NCBI GenBank assembly: GCA_964442035.1
Contig: CAYTWZ010000091.1
Coordinates: 1-7,165 of the forward strand
DNA from: JAFLUQ01 sp964442035
GTDB lineage: Bacteria; Bacillota; Clostridia; UMGS1883
Length of the DNA: 7,165 nt
Direction of reading: 5' to 3'
Shown: positions 1 through 5,941 of the stretch, piece by piece
How the letters are laid out: the number at the start of each line of letters is the position of its first letter
How positions within the stretch are numbered: position 1 is the stretch's first letter
Translations under genes and position numbers: made by a program
The notes under the pieces: model-generated
Told to the model about the DNA's origin: nothing
Databases searched by the model: none
The model's input: only the letters and a program-made list of their open reading frames with translations

Positions 1-1029
1 GGCTATGAATATTCGCGAACGGGAAATCCCACAAGAGCCGCTCTTGAGGCATTGATCGCGGAATTGGAAGGCGGCACGGCAGGCTTTGCCTTTGCATCAG
101 GTATGGCGGCAATCACAGCGGTACTCAGCCTTTTTAAGACGGGGGACAGAATAATAATCTCGGATAATGTATACGGCGGAACCTTTCGTGTGCTGGATAA
201 GGTGTTTAATAAATTCGGCATTAGTTACTCTGTAGAGGATACAACTGATATTAAATGCTTAGACAAAAAAATAACGCCTGACGTAAAAGCAATTCTTGTG
301 GAAAGTCCGGCTAATCCGCTACTTACAATAAGCGATCTGGGAGCAATTGCCGATGTGGCAAAAAAACACGGGATCTTATCAATTGTAGACAACACATTTA
401 TGACGCCGTATCTTCAAAGGCCGATCGAATTCGGCGTTGATATTGTGATCCACAGCGCGACAAAATATCTTGGCGGTCACAGTGATCTTGTGGCGGGACT
501 TGTTGTTGTAAATTCAGATGAACTTGCAAAGAGGATGGCGTTTATACAAAACTCTACCGGAGGAGTGCTTCAGCCGTTTGACTCGTTCCTTTTGATACGC
601 GGAATAAAAACGCTCGGGGTCAGAATGGATCGCCATGTGGAAAATGCGAAGTCGGCGGCGAATCATCTAAAAGATCACAAGGCCGTTAAGAAGGTTTATT
701 ATCCGGGATTCCCCGATGCGCAAGGCTTTGAAATCAACAAAAAACAAGCAAAAAACGGCGGCGCTATGATTTCATTTGAGCTATATGAAAATTATAATAT
801 AGAGACATTCTTTTCATCTTTAAAGTTAATTGCCCTTGCGGAAAGTCTCGGCGGGGTGGAATCTCTTGTATGCCATCCGGCGAGTATGACCCATGCGTCC
901 ATCCCTTATGAAACAAGGCTAAAGGTGGGTATTACGGACGAACTTATACGTCTGTCTGTAGGTATTGAAAGCATCAATGATATCCTTGCAGATTTAGACA
1001 GGGCAATTGCCGAAAGCGAGGTGAAATAA
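1..1029 (+). CDS. mccB: Cystathionine gamma-lyase/synthase family PLP enzyme, 5' truncated (probable MccB)
   Basis: The reading frame is open from base 1, so the gene starts before the window; the TTG at 52 is internal. The 342 visible residues lack roughly the first 40-45 of a usual ~380-residue Cys/Met-metabolism PLP enzyme. Visible landmarks (numbered from base 1): YSRTGNPTR at 4-12 (phosphate contacts from the neighbouring subunit), VYGGTFR at 57-63 with the PLP-stacking Tyr58, ESPANP at 101-106, VDNTF with Asp130 against the pyridine nitrogen, SATKYLGGHSD with Schiff-base Lys155, and GGVESLVCHPASMTHAS at 284-300. Gly60 stands where methionine gamma-lyases carry Cys (YGCTF), which argues against that activity. 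The family cannot be split by eye into gamma-synthase and gamma-lyase. The tight linkage to an mccA-type gene favours MccB: cystathionine to cysteine, 2-oxobutyrate and ammonia, in the cytosol. Family call very sure, MccB role moderately sure. Confidence 0.93.
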   Translation, partial: GYEYSRTGNPTRAALEALIAELEGGTAGFAFASGMAAITAVLSLFKTGDRIIISDNVYGGTFRVLDKVFNKFGISYSVEDTTDIKCLDKKITPDVKAILVESPANPLLTISDLGAIADVAKKHGILSIVDNTFMTPYLQRPIEFGVDIVIHSATKYLGGHSDLVAGLVVVNSDELAKRMAFIQNSTGGVLQPFDSFLLIRGIKTLGVRMDRHVENAKSAANHLKDHKAVKKVYYPGFPDAQGFEINKKQAKNGGAMISFELYENYNIETFFSSLKLIALAESLGGVESLVCHPASMTHASIPYETRLKVGITDELIRLSVGIESINDILADLDRAIAESEVK

Positions 1030-1940
1030 TGAGCTATTATGAGTCTATGCAGGATCTTATCGGTAACACGCCGATCGTCAAGCTGCAAAATTTCGCATTG
1101 CCTGAGGGAGTGACGCTGTTTGCAAAGCTCGAACTGTACAACCCGTCAGGTAGCGTCAAGGACAGAATTGGGAAATATATGATCGAGGATGCGGAGAAAA
1201 AAGGTCTGTTAAAGCCTGGCGGAACTATTGTTGAGGCAACCGCCGGCAACACAGGTCTCGGTATTGCTTTTGCCGCGCTGAATAAAGGCTATAGGATTAT
1301 TTTTGTCGTCCCCACAAAATTTTCGGAGGAAAAGCAGACGCTTATGCGCGCGTTAGGGGCGGAAATTATCAACACCCCCAAAGAGGGCGGAATGTTGGAA
1401 GCGGAGAAAAAAGCAAATGAATTACGGGATTCGATCCCCCGCGCAATTTCTTTGCAGCAATTCAGAAATCAAAGCAATCCGCTTGCGCATTATGAAACAA
1501 CAGGCCCCGAAATATACCGTGATTTACACGAAAGCATAAATTACCTTGTGGCGGGTGCGGGCAGCGGTGGTACATATACAGGCGTTATGCGTTATTTAAA
1601 GGAGCAAGATCCGAGTATACAAGGCGTTCTTGCCGATCCGGTCGGCTCTACCATGGGCGGCGGTGAGCACAGCGACTATGATATTGAGGGAATAGGCAAT
1701 GATTTTATAGCCGACACAATGGATATGTCACTTGTAGATAAGGTGATCAAAATTACAGATGACGAGTCATTTCAAAAATCCCGAGAGCTTGCCGCAAGGG
1801 AAGGAATTTTTGCCGGTTCCTCATCAGGCGCTACCCTTGCGGCGGCTGTAAAGCTGATCGAAACCGGCGCAAGAGGGAATATTGTTGTTATTTTTTCGGA
1901 CAGAGGAGACCGATATTTCAGCAAACATTTATATCGGTAA
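1029..1940 (+). CDS. mccA: O-acetylserine-dependent cystathionine beta-synthase (MccA; cysteine synthase family)
   Basis: The 303-residue protein is a full-length fold-type II PLP enzyme of the CysK/CBS family. Seen: IGNTPIVKL at 11-19, SGSVKDR at 40-46 with PLP-binding Lys44, EATAGNTGLGIA at 69-80, the phosphate-binding AGAGSGGT at 175-182, EGIGNDFI at 220-227 and the pyridine-binding GSSSGA at 263-268. The EATAGNTGLG form, the GGGEHSDYDIEGIGNDF stretch and the DRGDRYFSK ending resemble Bacillus MccA (YrhA) rather than CysK, which usually reads EPTSGNTGIG. MccA condenses O-acetylserine with homocysteine to cystathionine, the substrate of MccB. The ATG overlaps the mccB stop by one base (TAATG), and GAGGTGA at 1018-1024 inside mccB gives a good ribosome binding site, so translation is probably coupled. 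No CBS or other C-terminal regulatory domain is present. Plain cysteine synthase is the main alternative. Confidence 0.9.
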   Translation: MSYYESMQDLIGNTPIVKLQNFALPEGVTLFAKLELYNPSGSVKDRIGKYMIEDAEKKGLLKPGGTIVEATAGNTGLGIAFAALNKGYRIIFVVPTKFSEEKQTLMRALGAEIINTPKEGGMLEAEKKANELRDSIPRAISLQQFRNQSNPLAHYETTGPEIYRDLHESINYLVAGAGSGGTYTGVMRYLKEQDPSIQGVLADPVGSTMGGGEHSDYDIEGIGNDFIADTMDMSLVDKVIKITDDESFQKSRELAAREGIFAGSSSGATLAAAVKLIETGARGNIVVIFSDRGDRYFSKHLYR

Positions 1941-1941
1941 C

Positions 1942-1990
1942 AGAAAAAGCGGCAGAGACATCTTGACAAGCAATCTCTGCCGCTTTTTCT
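1942..1990 (+). terminator. Perfect 17-bp hairpin terminator after mccA, bidirectional
   Basis: The arms at 1942-1958 and 1974-1990 are exact reverse complements over 17 bp, with a 15-nt loop. The outer part of the stem is an A-run on the left and a T-run on the right around a GC-rich GCGGCAGAGA core, the form of an intrinsic terminator readable on either strand. It begins two bases after the mccA stop codon. On the - strand it can also serve as a back-up terminator for the convergent LRR gene. Confidence 0.9.
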
Positions 1991-2054
1991 CAAATTCATA
2001 AGGACCGAAAGCTCGTCAGTCAATTTGTATCAATGATGAGATCTTGGTATATGA

Positions 2055-2084
2055 AAAGCGACCGCTCAAAAGAGCAATCGCTTT
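2055..2084 (-). terminator. Hairpin downstream of the LRR gene, probable weak terminator
   Basis: The arms AAAGCGA (2055-2061) and TCGCTTT (2078-2084) pair over 7 bp. After a CC/AA internal loop, GCTC and GAGC (2064-2067 and 2072-2075) pair around an AAAA loop. Read on the - strand it lies 22 nt past the LRR stop codon and ends in only four T residues before CATAT. Position and shape suggest termination of the LRR transcript, but the T tract is short; the stronger bidirectional hairpin at 1942-1990 lies just beyond. Confidence 0.55.
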
Positions 2085-2106
2085 GTTGATAGATTTTGCT
2101 TTGTTT

Positions 2107-3999
2107 TTATTGAACGTTGACTTCCTTCGCCTCGCAAAGGGGTATCATGCTCTCCATGCTTTTCCAAACGAAAACCTTTACTGTTTTAACGTCTTTATCG
2201 AGCTGAGCCGTACCGTTTTCAACCTCGGCAAGGTCCGTGTATTCGCCTTTTGAATCAAAGCCAACCGCTATAAGGACATTACTCGCAGAAACATTCTCCG
2301 TTTCCGCAGTTACCGTAACCGAACCGTTTTCGGCCTTTGCGTTAACTGAGGCTATTATCGGCAAAATAGGCTTGCCGTCGATATAAAGCGTTGCGGAGAG
2401 AAGCGGATCATTCCCATAGGCTATGGTCATATTGTCCCACTGACCCTTTGTTCCGCCATAGTAAACCTTAGAAAGGCTTGTCTGATATGGCGCCAGCACA
2501 TAGAACGTATTCGCGCCAATAGACTTAACATCCTCGGGAATAGTTATTTTTTCGAGCTTTGTGCAGTTGTAAAACGCATATCCGCCGATATTTGTTATTC
2601 CGTCGGGTATTACATATTTCGTGTCCGCTTTGTTTGCCGGATATTCCATAAGCTGCGTCATTGCTTTGTTGAACAAAACACCGTCAACCGAGACGTAGCT
2701 TGTATTTGCGCTGTTCACATCTATGCTTTCAAGGCTGTCGCACAAAAAAAACGCGGGTAAGCTTGAAGAATTCAGATTAGTTAAGCCTTCGGGGATTGTT
2801 ACTTTTGTCAGGTTTATGCTGCCCCTGAATGATTGTTTAACTATACTTGTCACGCTGTCGGGTATTGCATACTCCTTATCCCCTTTATTCGCCGGATATT
2901 TTATAAGCTGTGTCATTTCTTTATTGAACAATACCCCGTCAACCGAGGTGTAGACCGGATTTGCGCTGTCCACATCTATGCTTTCAAGGCTGCTGCACAT
3001 AAAAAACGCGGGTAAGCTTGAAGAATTCAGATTAGTTAAGCCTTCGGGAATTGTTACTTTTGTCAGGTTTATATTGCCTCTGAATGATTCTTGAACTATA
3101 CTTGTCACACTGTCGGGTATTGCATACTCCGCGGCCGTTTTTTTCGCCGGATATTGTATAAGCTTTGTCATTGCTTTATCAAACAATACTCCGTCAACCG
3201 AGGTGTAGACCGGATTTGCGCTGTTCACATCTATGCTTTCAAGGTTGTCGCACAAATAAAATACAGGTGAGGGAAAAGTACCCGTATCAGTCACACTTGC
3301 GGGAATCATTACTTTTGTAAGGTTCTTGGCGCTCCTGAATGCCTCGTTGCCGATACTCGTTACGCTATCGGGTATTACATACTCCGCGTCCGCTTTATTC
3401 GCCGGATACTGTATAAGCTTTGTTATTGCTTTATCATACAGTACTCCCTCAATCGAAGTGTAGCTTGTATTCGCGCTGTCCACATCTATGCTTTTAAGAC
3501 TTGAACAGGAAGAGAACGGTCTGATGCCGATACTCGATACGCTTGCCGGAATTGTAACAGCTGTAAGCGCGTTACAACCGTAAAACGCAGTATTACCAAT
3601 GCTTATCATACTGTCGGGAATTGTCACACTTTTAAGCGCACTGCAACCGTAAAACGCATCATCACCGATGCTCGTCACGCCGATGGGAATTGTTACGCTT
3701 GTAAGACCGGTGCAGTTGTAAAACGCATATCCGCCAATGCCTGTCACGCTGCCTTCTATAACTACAGTTTTAATCGATGAACAGCTGCCGTACCAAGGCA
3801 CACTTGAATAATTGGTCCAATTTGTCATATCTCCTGTGCCGCTGATAGTGAGAGTGCCGCCATCGGTTAATGTCCATGTGAGGTCATCGCCGCACTCGCC
3901 GCTCAAGACTTCCGCCGCGCCGACGCTCACACACGGCAAAACCGCGAACAGAGTCGCCACGCACACAAGCACGGCTAAATGTCTTTTGATCTTGTTCAT
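2107..3999 (-). CDS. Secreted BspA-like leucine-rich-repeat (LRR_5) protein with 85-residue tandem units
   Basis: The start chosen is the ATG at 3999, giving 630 residues, because GAGGTGATGA lies just upstream of it and a signal peptide begins there (basic MNKIKRH, hydrophobic 8-27, probable cleavage near SVGA-AE at 28-29). An ATG 15 codons further upstream has no good binding site and overlaps the promoter region. Next comes a CGDDLTWTLTDGGTLTISGTG segment (36-56) common ahead of LRR_5 arrays in Clostridia, then about four short ~23-residue repeats of AFYGCxxLxxVTIPxxVxxIG type (75-165). Four longer units follow from Leu168, each 85 residues and carrying a Y-x-S-x-(D/E)-GVL hairpin insertion. 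After a KVYYGGTKGQWDNM segment (511-524) there is an ~80-residue C-terminal domain (550-630). No LPXTG, SLH, dockerin or transmembrane anchor is visible, so it is probably released or loosely bound. The ligand is unknown; adhesion or interaction is only a family-based guess. Confidence 0.9.
   Translation of the reverse strand: MNKIKRHLAVLVCVATLFAVLPCVSVGAAEVLSGECGDDLTWTLTDGGTLTISGTGDMTNWTNYSSVPWYGSCSSIKTVVIEGSVTGIGGYAFYNCTGLTSVTIPIGVTSIGDDAFYGCSALKSVTIPDSMISIGNTAFYGCNALTAVTIPASVSSIGIRPFSSCSSLKSIDVDSANTSYTSIEGVLYDKAITKLIQYPANKADAEYVIPDSVTSIGNEAFRSAKNLTKVMIPASVTDTGTFPSPVFYLCDNLESIDVNSANPVYTSVDGVLFDKAMTKLIQYPAKKTAAEYAIPDSVTSIVQESFRGNINLTKVTIPEGLTNLNSSSLPAFFMCSSLESIDVDSANPVYTSVDGVLFNKEMTQLIKYPANKGDKEYAIPDSVTSIVKQSFRGSINLTKVTIPEGLTNLNSSSLPAFFLCDSLESIDVNSANTSYVSVDGVLFNKAMTQLMEYPANKADTKYVIPDGITNIGGYAFYNCTKLEKITIPEDVKSIGANTFYVLAPYQTSLSKVYYGGTKGQWDNMTIAYGNDPLLSATLYIDGKPILPIIASVNAKAENGSVTVTAETENVSASNVLIAVGFDSKGEYTDLAEVENGTAQLDKDVKTVKVFVWKSMESMIPLCEAKEVNVQ
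2500..3498 (-). repeat. Tandem array of 255-bp (85-codon) repeat units inside the LRR gene
   Basis: Unit boundaries taken at the Leu of LxSIDVxSAN fall at residues 168, 253, 338 and 423, exactly 85 codons apart: 3498-3244, 3243-2989, 2988-2734 and a diverged fourth unit from 2733. Units 2 and 3 share 71 of 85 residues by my count. Units 1 and 4 resemble each other in NTSY and YPANKAD...YVIP, where units 2 and 3 have NPVY and YAIP. The second half of unit 4 reverts to a short canonical repeat (IGGYAFYNCTKL). Confidence 0.88.
2561..3735. repeat. 26-bp exact direct repeats bracketing the LRR array (2561-2586 and 3710-3735)
   Basis: The stretches 2561-2586 and 3710-3735 are identical over 26 bases, beginning GTGCAGTTGT and ending TATCCGCC. 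Both encode the GGYAFYNCT motif in the same reading frame. They are 1149 bp apart, which is 383 codons, so recombination between them would remove the whole 85-residue array without a frameshift. Confidence 0.85.
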
Positions 4000-4003
4000 T
4001 TTA

Positions 4004-4013
4004 TCATCACCTC
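4004..4013 (-). promoter_or_regulatory. Ribosome binding site deciding the LRR gene start
   Basis: Read on the - strand the sequence is GAGGTGATGA, which matches the anti-Shine-Dalgarno complement over about nine bases. It precedes the ATG at 3999 with normal spacing and fixes that ATG rather than the in-frame ATG at 4044. Confidence 0.85.
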
Positions 4014-4032
4014 GTAAAGTATTCAGTTTTAT

Positions 4033-4060
4033 TTTATACCTCACTCATACAATTTGTCAA
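4033..4060 (-). promoter_or_regulatory. Sigma-A promoter of the LRR gene
   Basis: On the - strand a perfect -35 box TTGACA (4060-4055) is followed by a 16-bp spacer and TATAAA (4038-4033), five of six bases of the -10 consensus. Transcription would begin near 4025, leaving a leader of about 25 nt before the ATG at 3999. The in-frame ATG at 4044 lies within the spacer, so it cannot be on this transcript. Confidence 0.8.
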
Positions 4061-4120
4061 GAGCTTGTTAAAAAATTTTGCGTATATATAACCTTTTTGT
4101 AATATTCGCAAAAATACATA

Positions 4121-4264
4121 AATTTTGACGCCTTCACCGAATCTGCCGAAAACCGCGCCGAGGCGGCTTTGTCATTCGCCGCGGAAGATAAGGCGCTTTT
4201 TTCAAGCCCCGCCGTGGTTGTTAACAAAATATATGTTGACACTTACAGACACAAGGTGATATAA
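4121..4264 (+). pseudogene. Possible 3' remnant of an unidentified + strand gene
   Basis: From about 4121 the base composition turns sharply GC-richer, and the + frame read as GAC GCC TTC ACC (from 4127) stays open for 45 codons to a TAA at 4262-4264. The product, containing AENRAEAALSFAAEDKALF and then SSPAVVVNKIYVDTY, looks like ordinary protein. About two thirds of the third positions in its first 30 codons are G or C. No start codon or ribosome binding site precedes it; a TAA at 4100-4102 closes the frame upstream. Its stop overlaps the -10 box of the tcdA promoter, as would the tail of a former upstream neighbour of tcdA. I do not recognise the protein. Non-coding sequence open by chance is a real alternative. 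Confidence 0.35.
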
Positions 4265-4265
4265 T
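4236..4265 (+). promoter_or_regulatory. Consensus sigma-A promoter of the tcdA operon
   Basis: Both boxes are perfect: TTGACA at 4236-4241 and TATAAT at 4260-4265, with an 18-bp spacer, one longer than optimal. Transcription would begin near 4272, giving a leader of about 45 nt before the tcdA ATG at 4316. It probably drives tcdA, cysE, the DHHW gene and the MBOAT gene together, because no other promoter or terminator is evident between them. Confidence 0.85.
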
Positions 4266-4283
4266 ATATTAGGATAACAATTT

Positions 4284-4297
4284 AAAAACATGTTTTT
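4284..4297. promoter_or_regulatory. 14-bp perfect palindrome in the tcdA leader, possible operator
   Basis: The sequence AAAAACATGTTTTT reads the same on both strands. It sits about 20 bp downstream of the -10 box and 5 bp before the ribosome binding site, a plausible place for a repressor. It has no loop, so an RNA hairpin is unlikely. No known regulator motif was recognised, and an A/T-run palindrome can arise by chance. Confidence 0.35.
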
Positions 4298-4315
4298 CCT
4301 CAAGGAGGAAGTAAT

Positions 4316-5026
4316 ATGGGGGATGAATTTACACGTACACGGAGCCTTTTGGGTGAAGCAGCCATGAAAAGGCTTGAAGCGGCAAGGGTAGCGGTATTTG
4401 GCGTCGGAGGCGTAGGAGGCCATGCGGCGGAGGCCATTGTGCGTAGCGGCGTGGGTACGCTTGACATTTTTGACAGCGATGATGTGGATGTTTCCAATAT
4501 AAACCGTCAGATCATTGCCCTGCAGGATACCGTAGGACGCGGCAAGGCGGATGTAATGATGGAACGGGCGCTTGCCATCAATCCAAAAATTACAGTAAAC
4601 GCTTACAGGCGCTTTTATCTGCCGTCAAACGCGGACAGCTTTGACCTGGGGGTATATTCCTATATTATAGACGCGGTGGACACGGTCACAGCAAAGCTTG
4701 AGCTTGCTGTACGGGCACAGGCGGCGGGGGTTCCCATTATCAGCTGCATGGGTACAGGCAACAAGCTGCACCCGGAGCTTTTGGAGATCGGCGATATTTA
4801 TCAGACGTCTGTTTGCCCTTTGGCAAGGGTAATGCGCCGGGAGTTGAAAAAGCGAGGCGTAGAACGTCTTAAGGTGGTTTACTCAAAGGAACCGCCCGTA
4901 AAACCAAAGGACATTATTGACGGAAATATGGCGACCCCGGGGAGCACAGCCTTTGTACCGGCAGCGGCGGGACTTATTGCCGCGGGAGAAGTGGTGCGAT
5001 ATATTATTTCAGAGCAGGAGGCTTAA
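4316..5026 (+). CDS. tcdA: tRNA threonylcarbamoyladenosine dehydratase (TcdA/CsdL; ThiF/E1-like)
   Basis: The 236-residue protein is an E1-like adenylating enzyme. Seen: nucleotide-binding GVGGVGG at 29-35, DSDDVDVSNINRQ at 53-65 (acidic and Arg residues that handle ATP in this fold), IIDAVDTVTAK at 117-127, SCMGTGNKLHP at 143-153, TSVCPLARVMRRELKKRG at 164-181, and the C-terminal GSTAFVPAAAGL at 209-220. The PLARVMRREL block is characteristic of TcdA and separates it from ThiF and MoeB. The known reaction is ATP-dependent cyclisation of t6A37 to ct6A37 in tRNAs that read ANN codons. No zinc-binding CxxC pairs are visible, as expected for this branch. The start is fixed by AAGGAGG at 4302-4308, seven bases before the ATG. 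It is the first gene of the operon and is separated from the serine acetyltransferase ATG by a single base. Confidence 0.93.
   Translation: MGDEFTRTRSLLGEAAMKRLEAARVAVFGVGGVGGHAAEAIVRSGVGTLDIFDSDDVDVSNINRQIIALQDTVGRGKADVMMERALAINPKITVNAYRRFYLPSNADSFDLGVYSYIIDAVDTVTAKLELAVRAQAAGVPIISCMGTGNKLHPELLEIGDIYQTSVCPLARVMRRELKKRGVERLKVVYSKEPPVKPKDIIDGNMATPGSTAFVPAAAGLIAAGEVVRYIISEQEA
5016..5021 (+). promoter_or_regulatory. Ribosome binding site deciding the cysE start
   Basis: A perfect AGGAGG lies inside the last tcdA codons, six bases before the ATG at 5028. It selects this ATG over an in-frame ATG at 4917, which would overlap tcdA by over 100 bp and add an Arg/Trp-rich segment with no family match. 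Termination-reinitiation coupling with tcdA is likely. Confidence 0.88.
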
Positions 5027-5027
5027 A

Positions 5028-5918
5028 ATGGAATATAATACCGAAGGGCTTATCAATATGATACTTGACAGCTACGACAAATATGATCTGACTGTCCGGG
5101 TGGACGCGGATCACACTCTTAACAAAAATATCCTTATTCAGGTAATAGAGGAACTGCGGAGGGTGCTGTTTCCGGGCTTTTTTGACGAAAGCAGGGTTCG
5201 CAGCGAATACCTTAAGTTCATTGTCGGCGAAAGGATAGAATTTATCCAGTACAATCTTAAAAAGCAGGTCTCCAAAGCTATCGGCACGGAGGAGCTGTGC
5301 TCCGGTTGCGCCCGAAGCGCATCGGAAAAAAAGGCCGAGGAGCTTGTATACAGGTTTATGGAACAGATACCTAAGATCAGGGAATACCTTTATTCCGATG
5401 TACAGGCGGCCTATGACGGGGATCCGGCAGCCTACAGCATCGAGGAAATAATATTTTCATATCCCGGGCTGTTTGCCATCACTGTCTACCGTATAGCCCA
5501 TGAGCTGTGGCTGCTTGGTGTGCCTATGATACCAAGAATAATGACCGAGTACGCCCACAGTATGACAGGTATCGACATCCACCCGGGAGCCACCATCGGC
5601 AAAAGCTTTTTTATTGACCACGGTACCGGCATAGTAATAGGGGAGACCACCGTTATCGGTGAGAATGTAAAGATATATCAGGGCGTGACCTTGGGCGCAC
5701 TTTCCACTCGCAAGGGTCAGCGACTAAAAGGCGTAAAGCGTCATCCAACCATCTGCGACAATGTTACTATTTATTCAGGTACGACAATACTTGGGGGCGA
5801 CACGGTCATAGGCAAGGGAGCGACTATCGGAGGCAATGCATTCATTGTCAGTTCGGTGGCTGAGGGGACAAAGGTCAGCGTCAAGACCCCGGAGCTTCGG
5901 TTCAGCAAAAGCATTTAG
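5028..5918 (+). CDS. cysE: Serine O-acetyltransferase, EpsC/CysE type
   Basis: The 296-residue protein has a helical N-terminal half (SDVQAAYDGDPAA at 123-135 and a YPGLFAITVYRIAHEL segment at 145-160) and a left-handed beta-helix C-terminal half built of hexapeptide repeats (about 180-280). Active-site landmarks: IDIHPGATIG at 182-191, IDHGTGIVIGE at 196-206 with Asp197-His198 matching the E. coli CysE Asp-His pair, and KRHPT with His239 matching the second catalytic His. The insert GALSTRKGQRLKGVKRHPT (223-241) and the long N-terminal part are typical of the EpsC-like form. It transfers acetyl from acetyl-CoA to serine, giving O-acetylserine for cysteine synthesis and for the MccA step encoded at the left of the window. 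A CxxC pair at 91-94 is unusual to my eye, but its meaning is unknown. The terminal Ile of E. coli CysE, used in binding cysteine synthase, is matched here by the final SKSI, possibly by chance. Confidence 0.92.
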   Translation: MEYNTEGLINMILDSYDKYDLTVRVDADHTLNKNILIQVIEELRRVLFPGFFDESRVRSEYLKFIVGERIEFIQYNLKKQVSKAIGTEELCSGCARSASEKKAEELVYRFMEQIPKIREYLYSDVQAAYDGDPAAYSIEEIIFSYPGLFAITVYRIAHELWLLGVPMIPRIMTEYAHSMTGIDIHPGATIGKSFFIDHGTGIVIGETTVIGENVKIYQGVTLGALSTRKGQRLKGVKRHPTICDNVTIYSGTTILGGDTVIGKGATIGGNAFIVSSVAEGTKVSVKTPELRFSKSI

Positions 5919-5941
5919 TCCCTTTTTTACGGAGGAATATT

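Larger units (their letters stand above)
4061..4315. other. Intergenic region between divergent LRR and tcdA promoters
   Basis: This spacer holds three parts. Bases 4061-4120 are AT-rich with no clear signal beyond A/T runs. Bases 4121-4230 are GC-richer and read like a gene remnant. Bases 4236-4315 hold the tcdA promoter and leader. Within the GC-rich patch, GCGCC (4155-4159) can pair with GGCGC (4192-4196) and GCGGC (4163-4167) with GCCGC (4178-4182), followed by TTTTTT at 4197-4202. This is a loose terminator-like shape with large internal loops, not strong enough to call separately. No tRNA, riboswitch or insertion-sequence end was seen. Confidence 0.6.

Noticed and set aside
52..1029. 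TTG at 52 as the start of the trans-sulfuration enzyme
   Set aside because: The same frame continues upstream to base 1 and encodes the conserved YSRTGNPTR motif, so the TTG is internal.
1999..2045. Hammerhead-like motifs (CGAAA at 2005-2010, GATGAG at 2035-2040)
   Set aside because: The required CUGAUGA is not intact, stem III is missing and no stem II pairing is found.
2044..2253. Short + strand open frame over the LRR 3' end
   Set aside because: It is antisense to the coding LRR C-terminus and crosses the terminator hairpin; no coding signature.
2500..3498. Regular repeats considered as a CRISPR-like or mobile-element array
   Set aside because: The 255-bp period is an in-frame protein repeat with no spacers, palindromic repeats or transposase.
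4000..4044. Upstream in-frame ATG at 4044 for the LRR gene
   Set aside because: It lies inside the promoter spacer, lacks a good ribosome binding site, and would put a hydrophilic stretch before the signal peptide.
4272..4283. GGATAACAATTT, resembling half of the lac operator
   Set aside because: Only one half-site is present with no dyad partner, and no lac-type gene is nearby; a chance AT-rich match.
4917..5027. N-terminal extension of the serine acetyltransferase into tcdA
   Set aside because: The extension is the out-of-frame tcdA 3' end, and a perfect AGGAGG selects the ATG at 5028.
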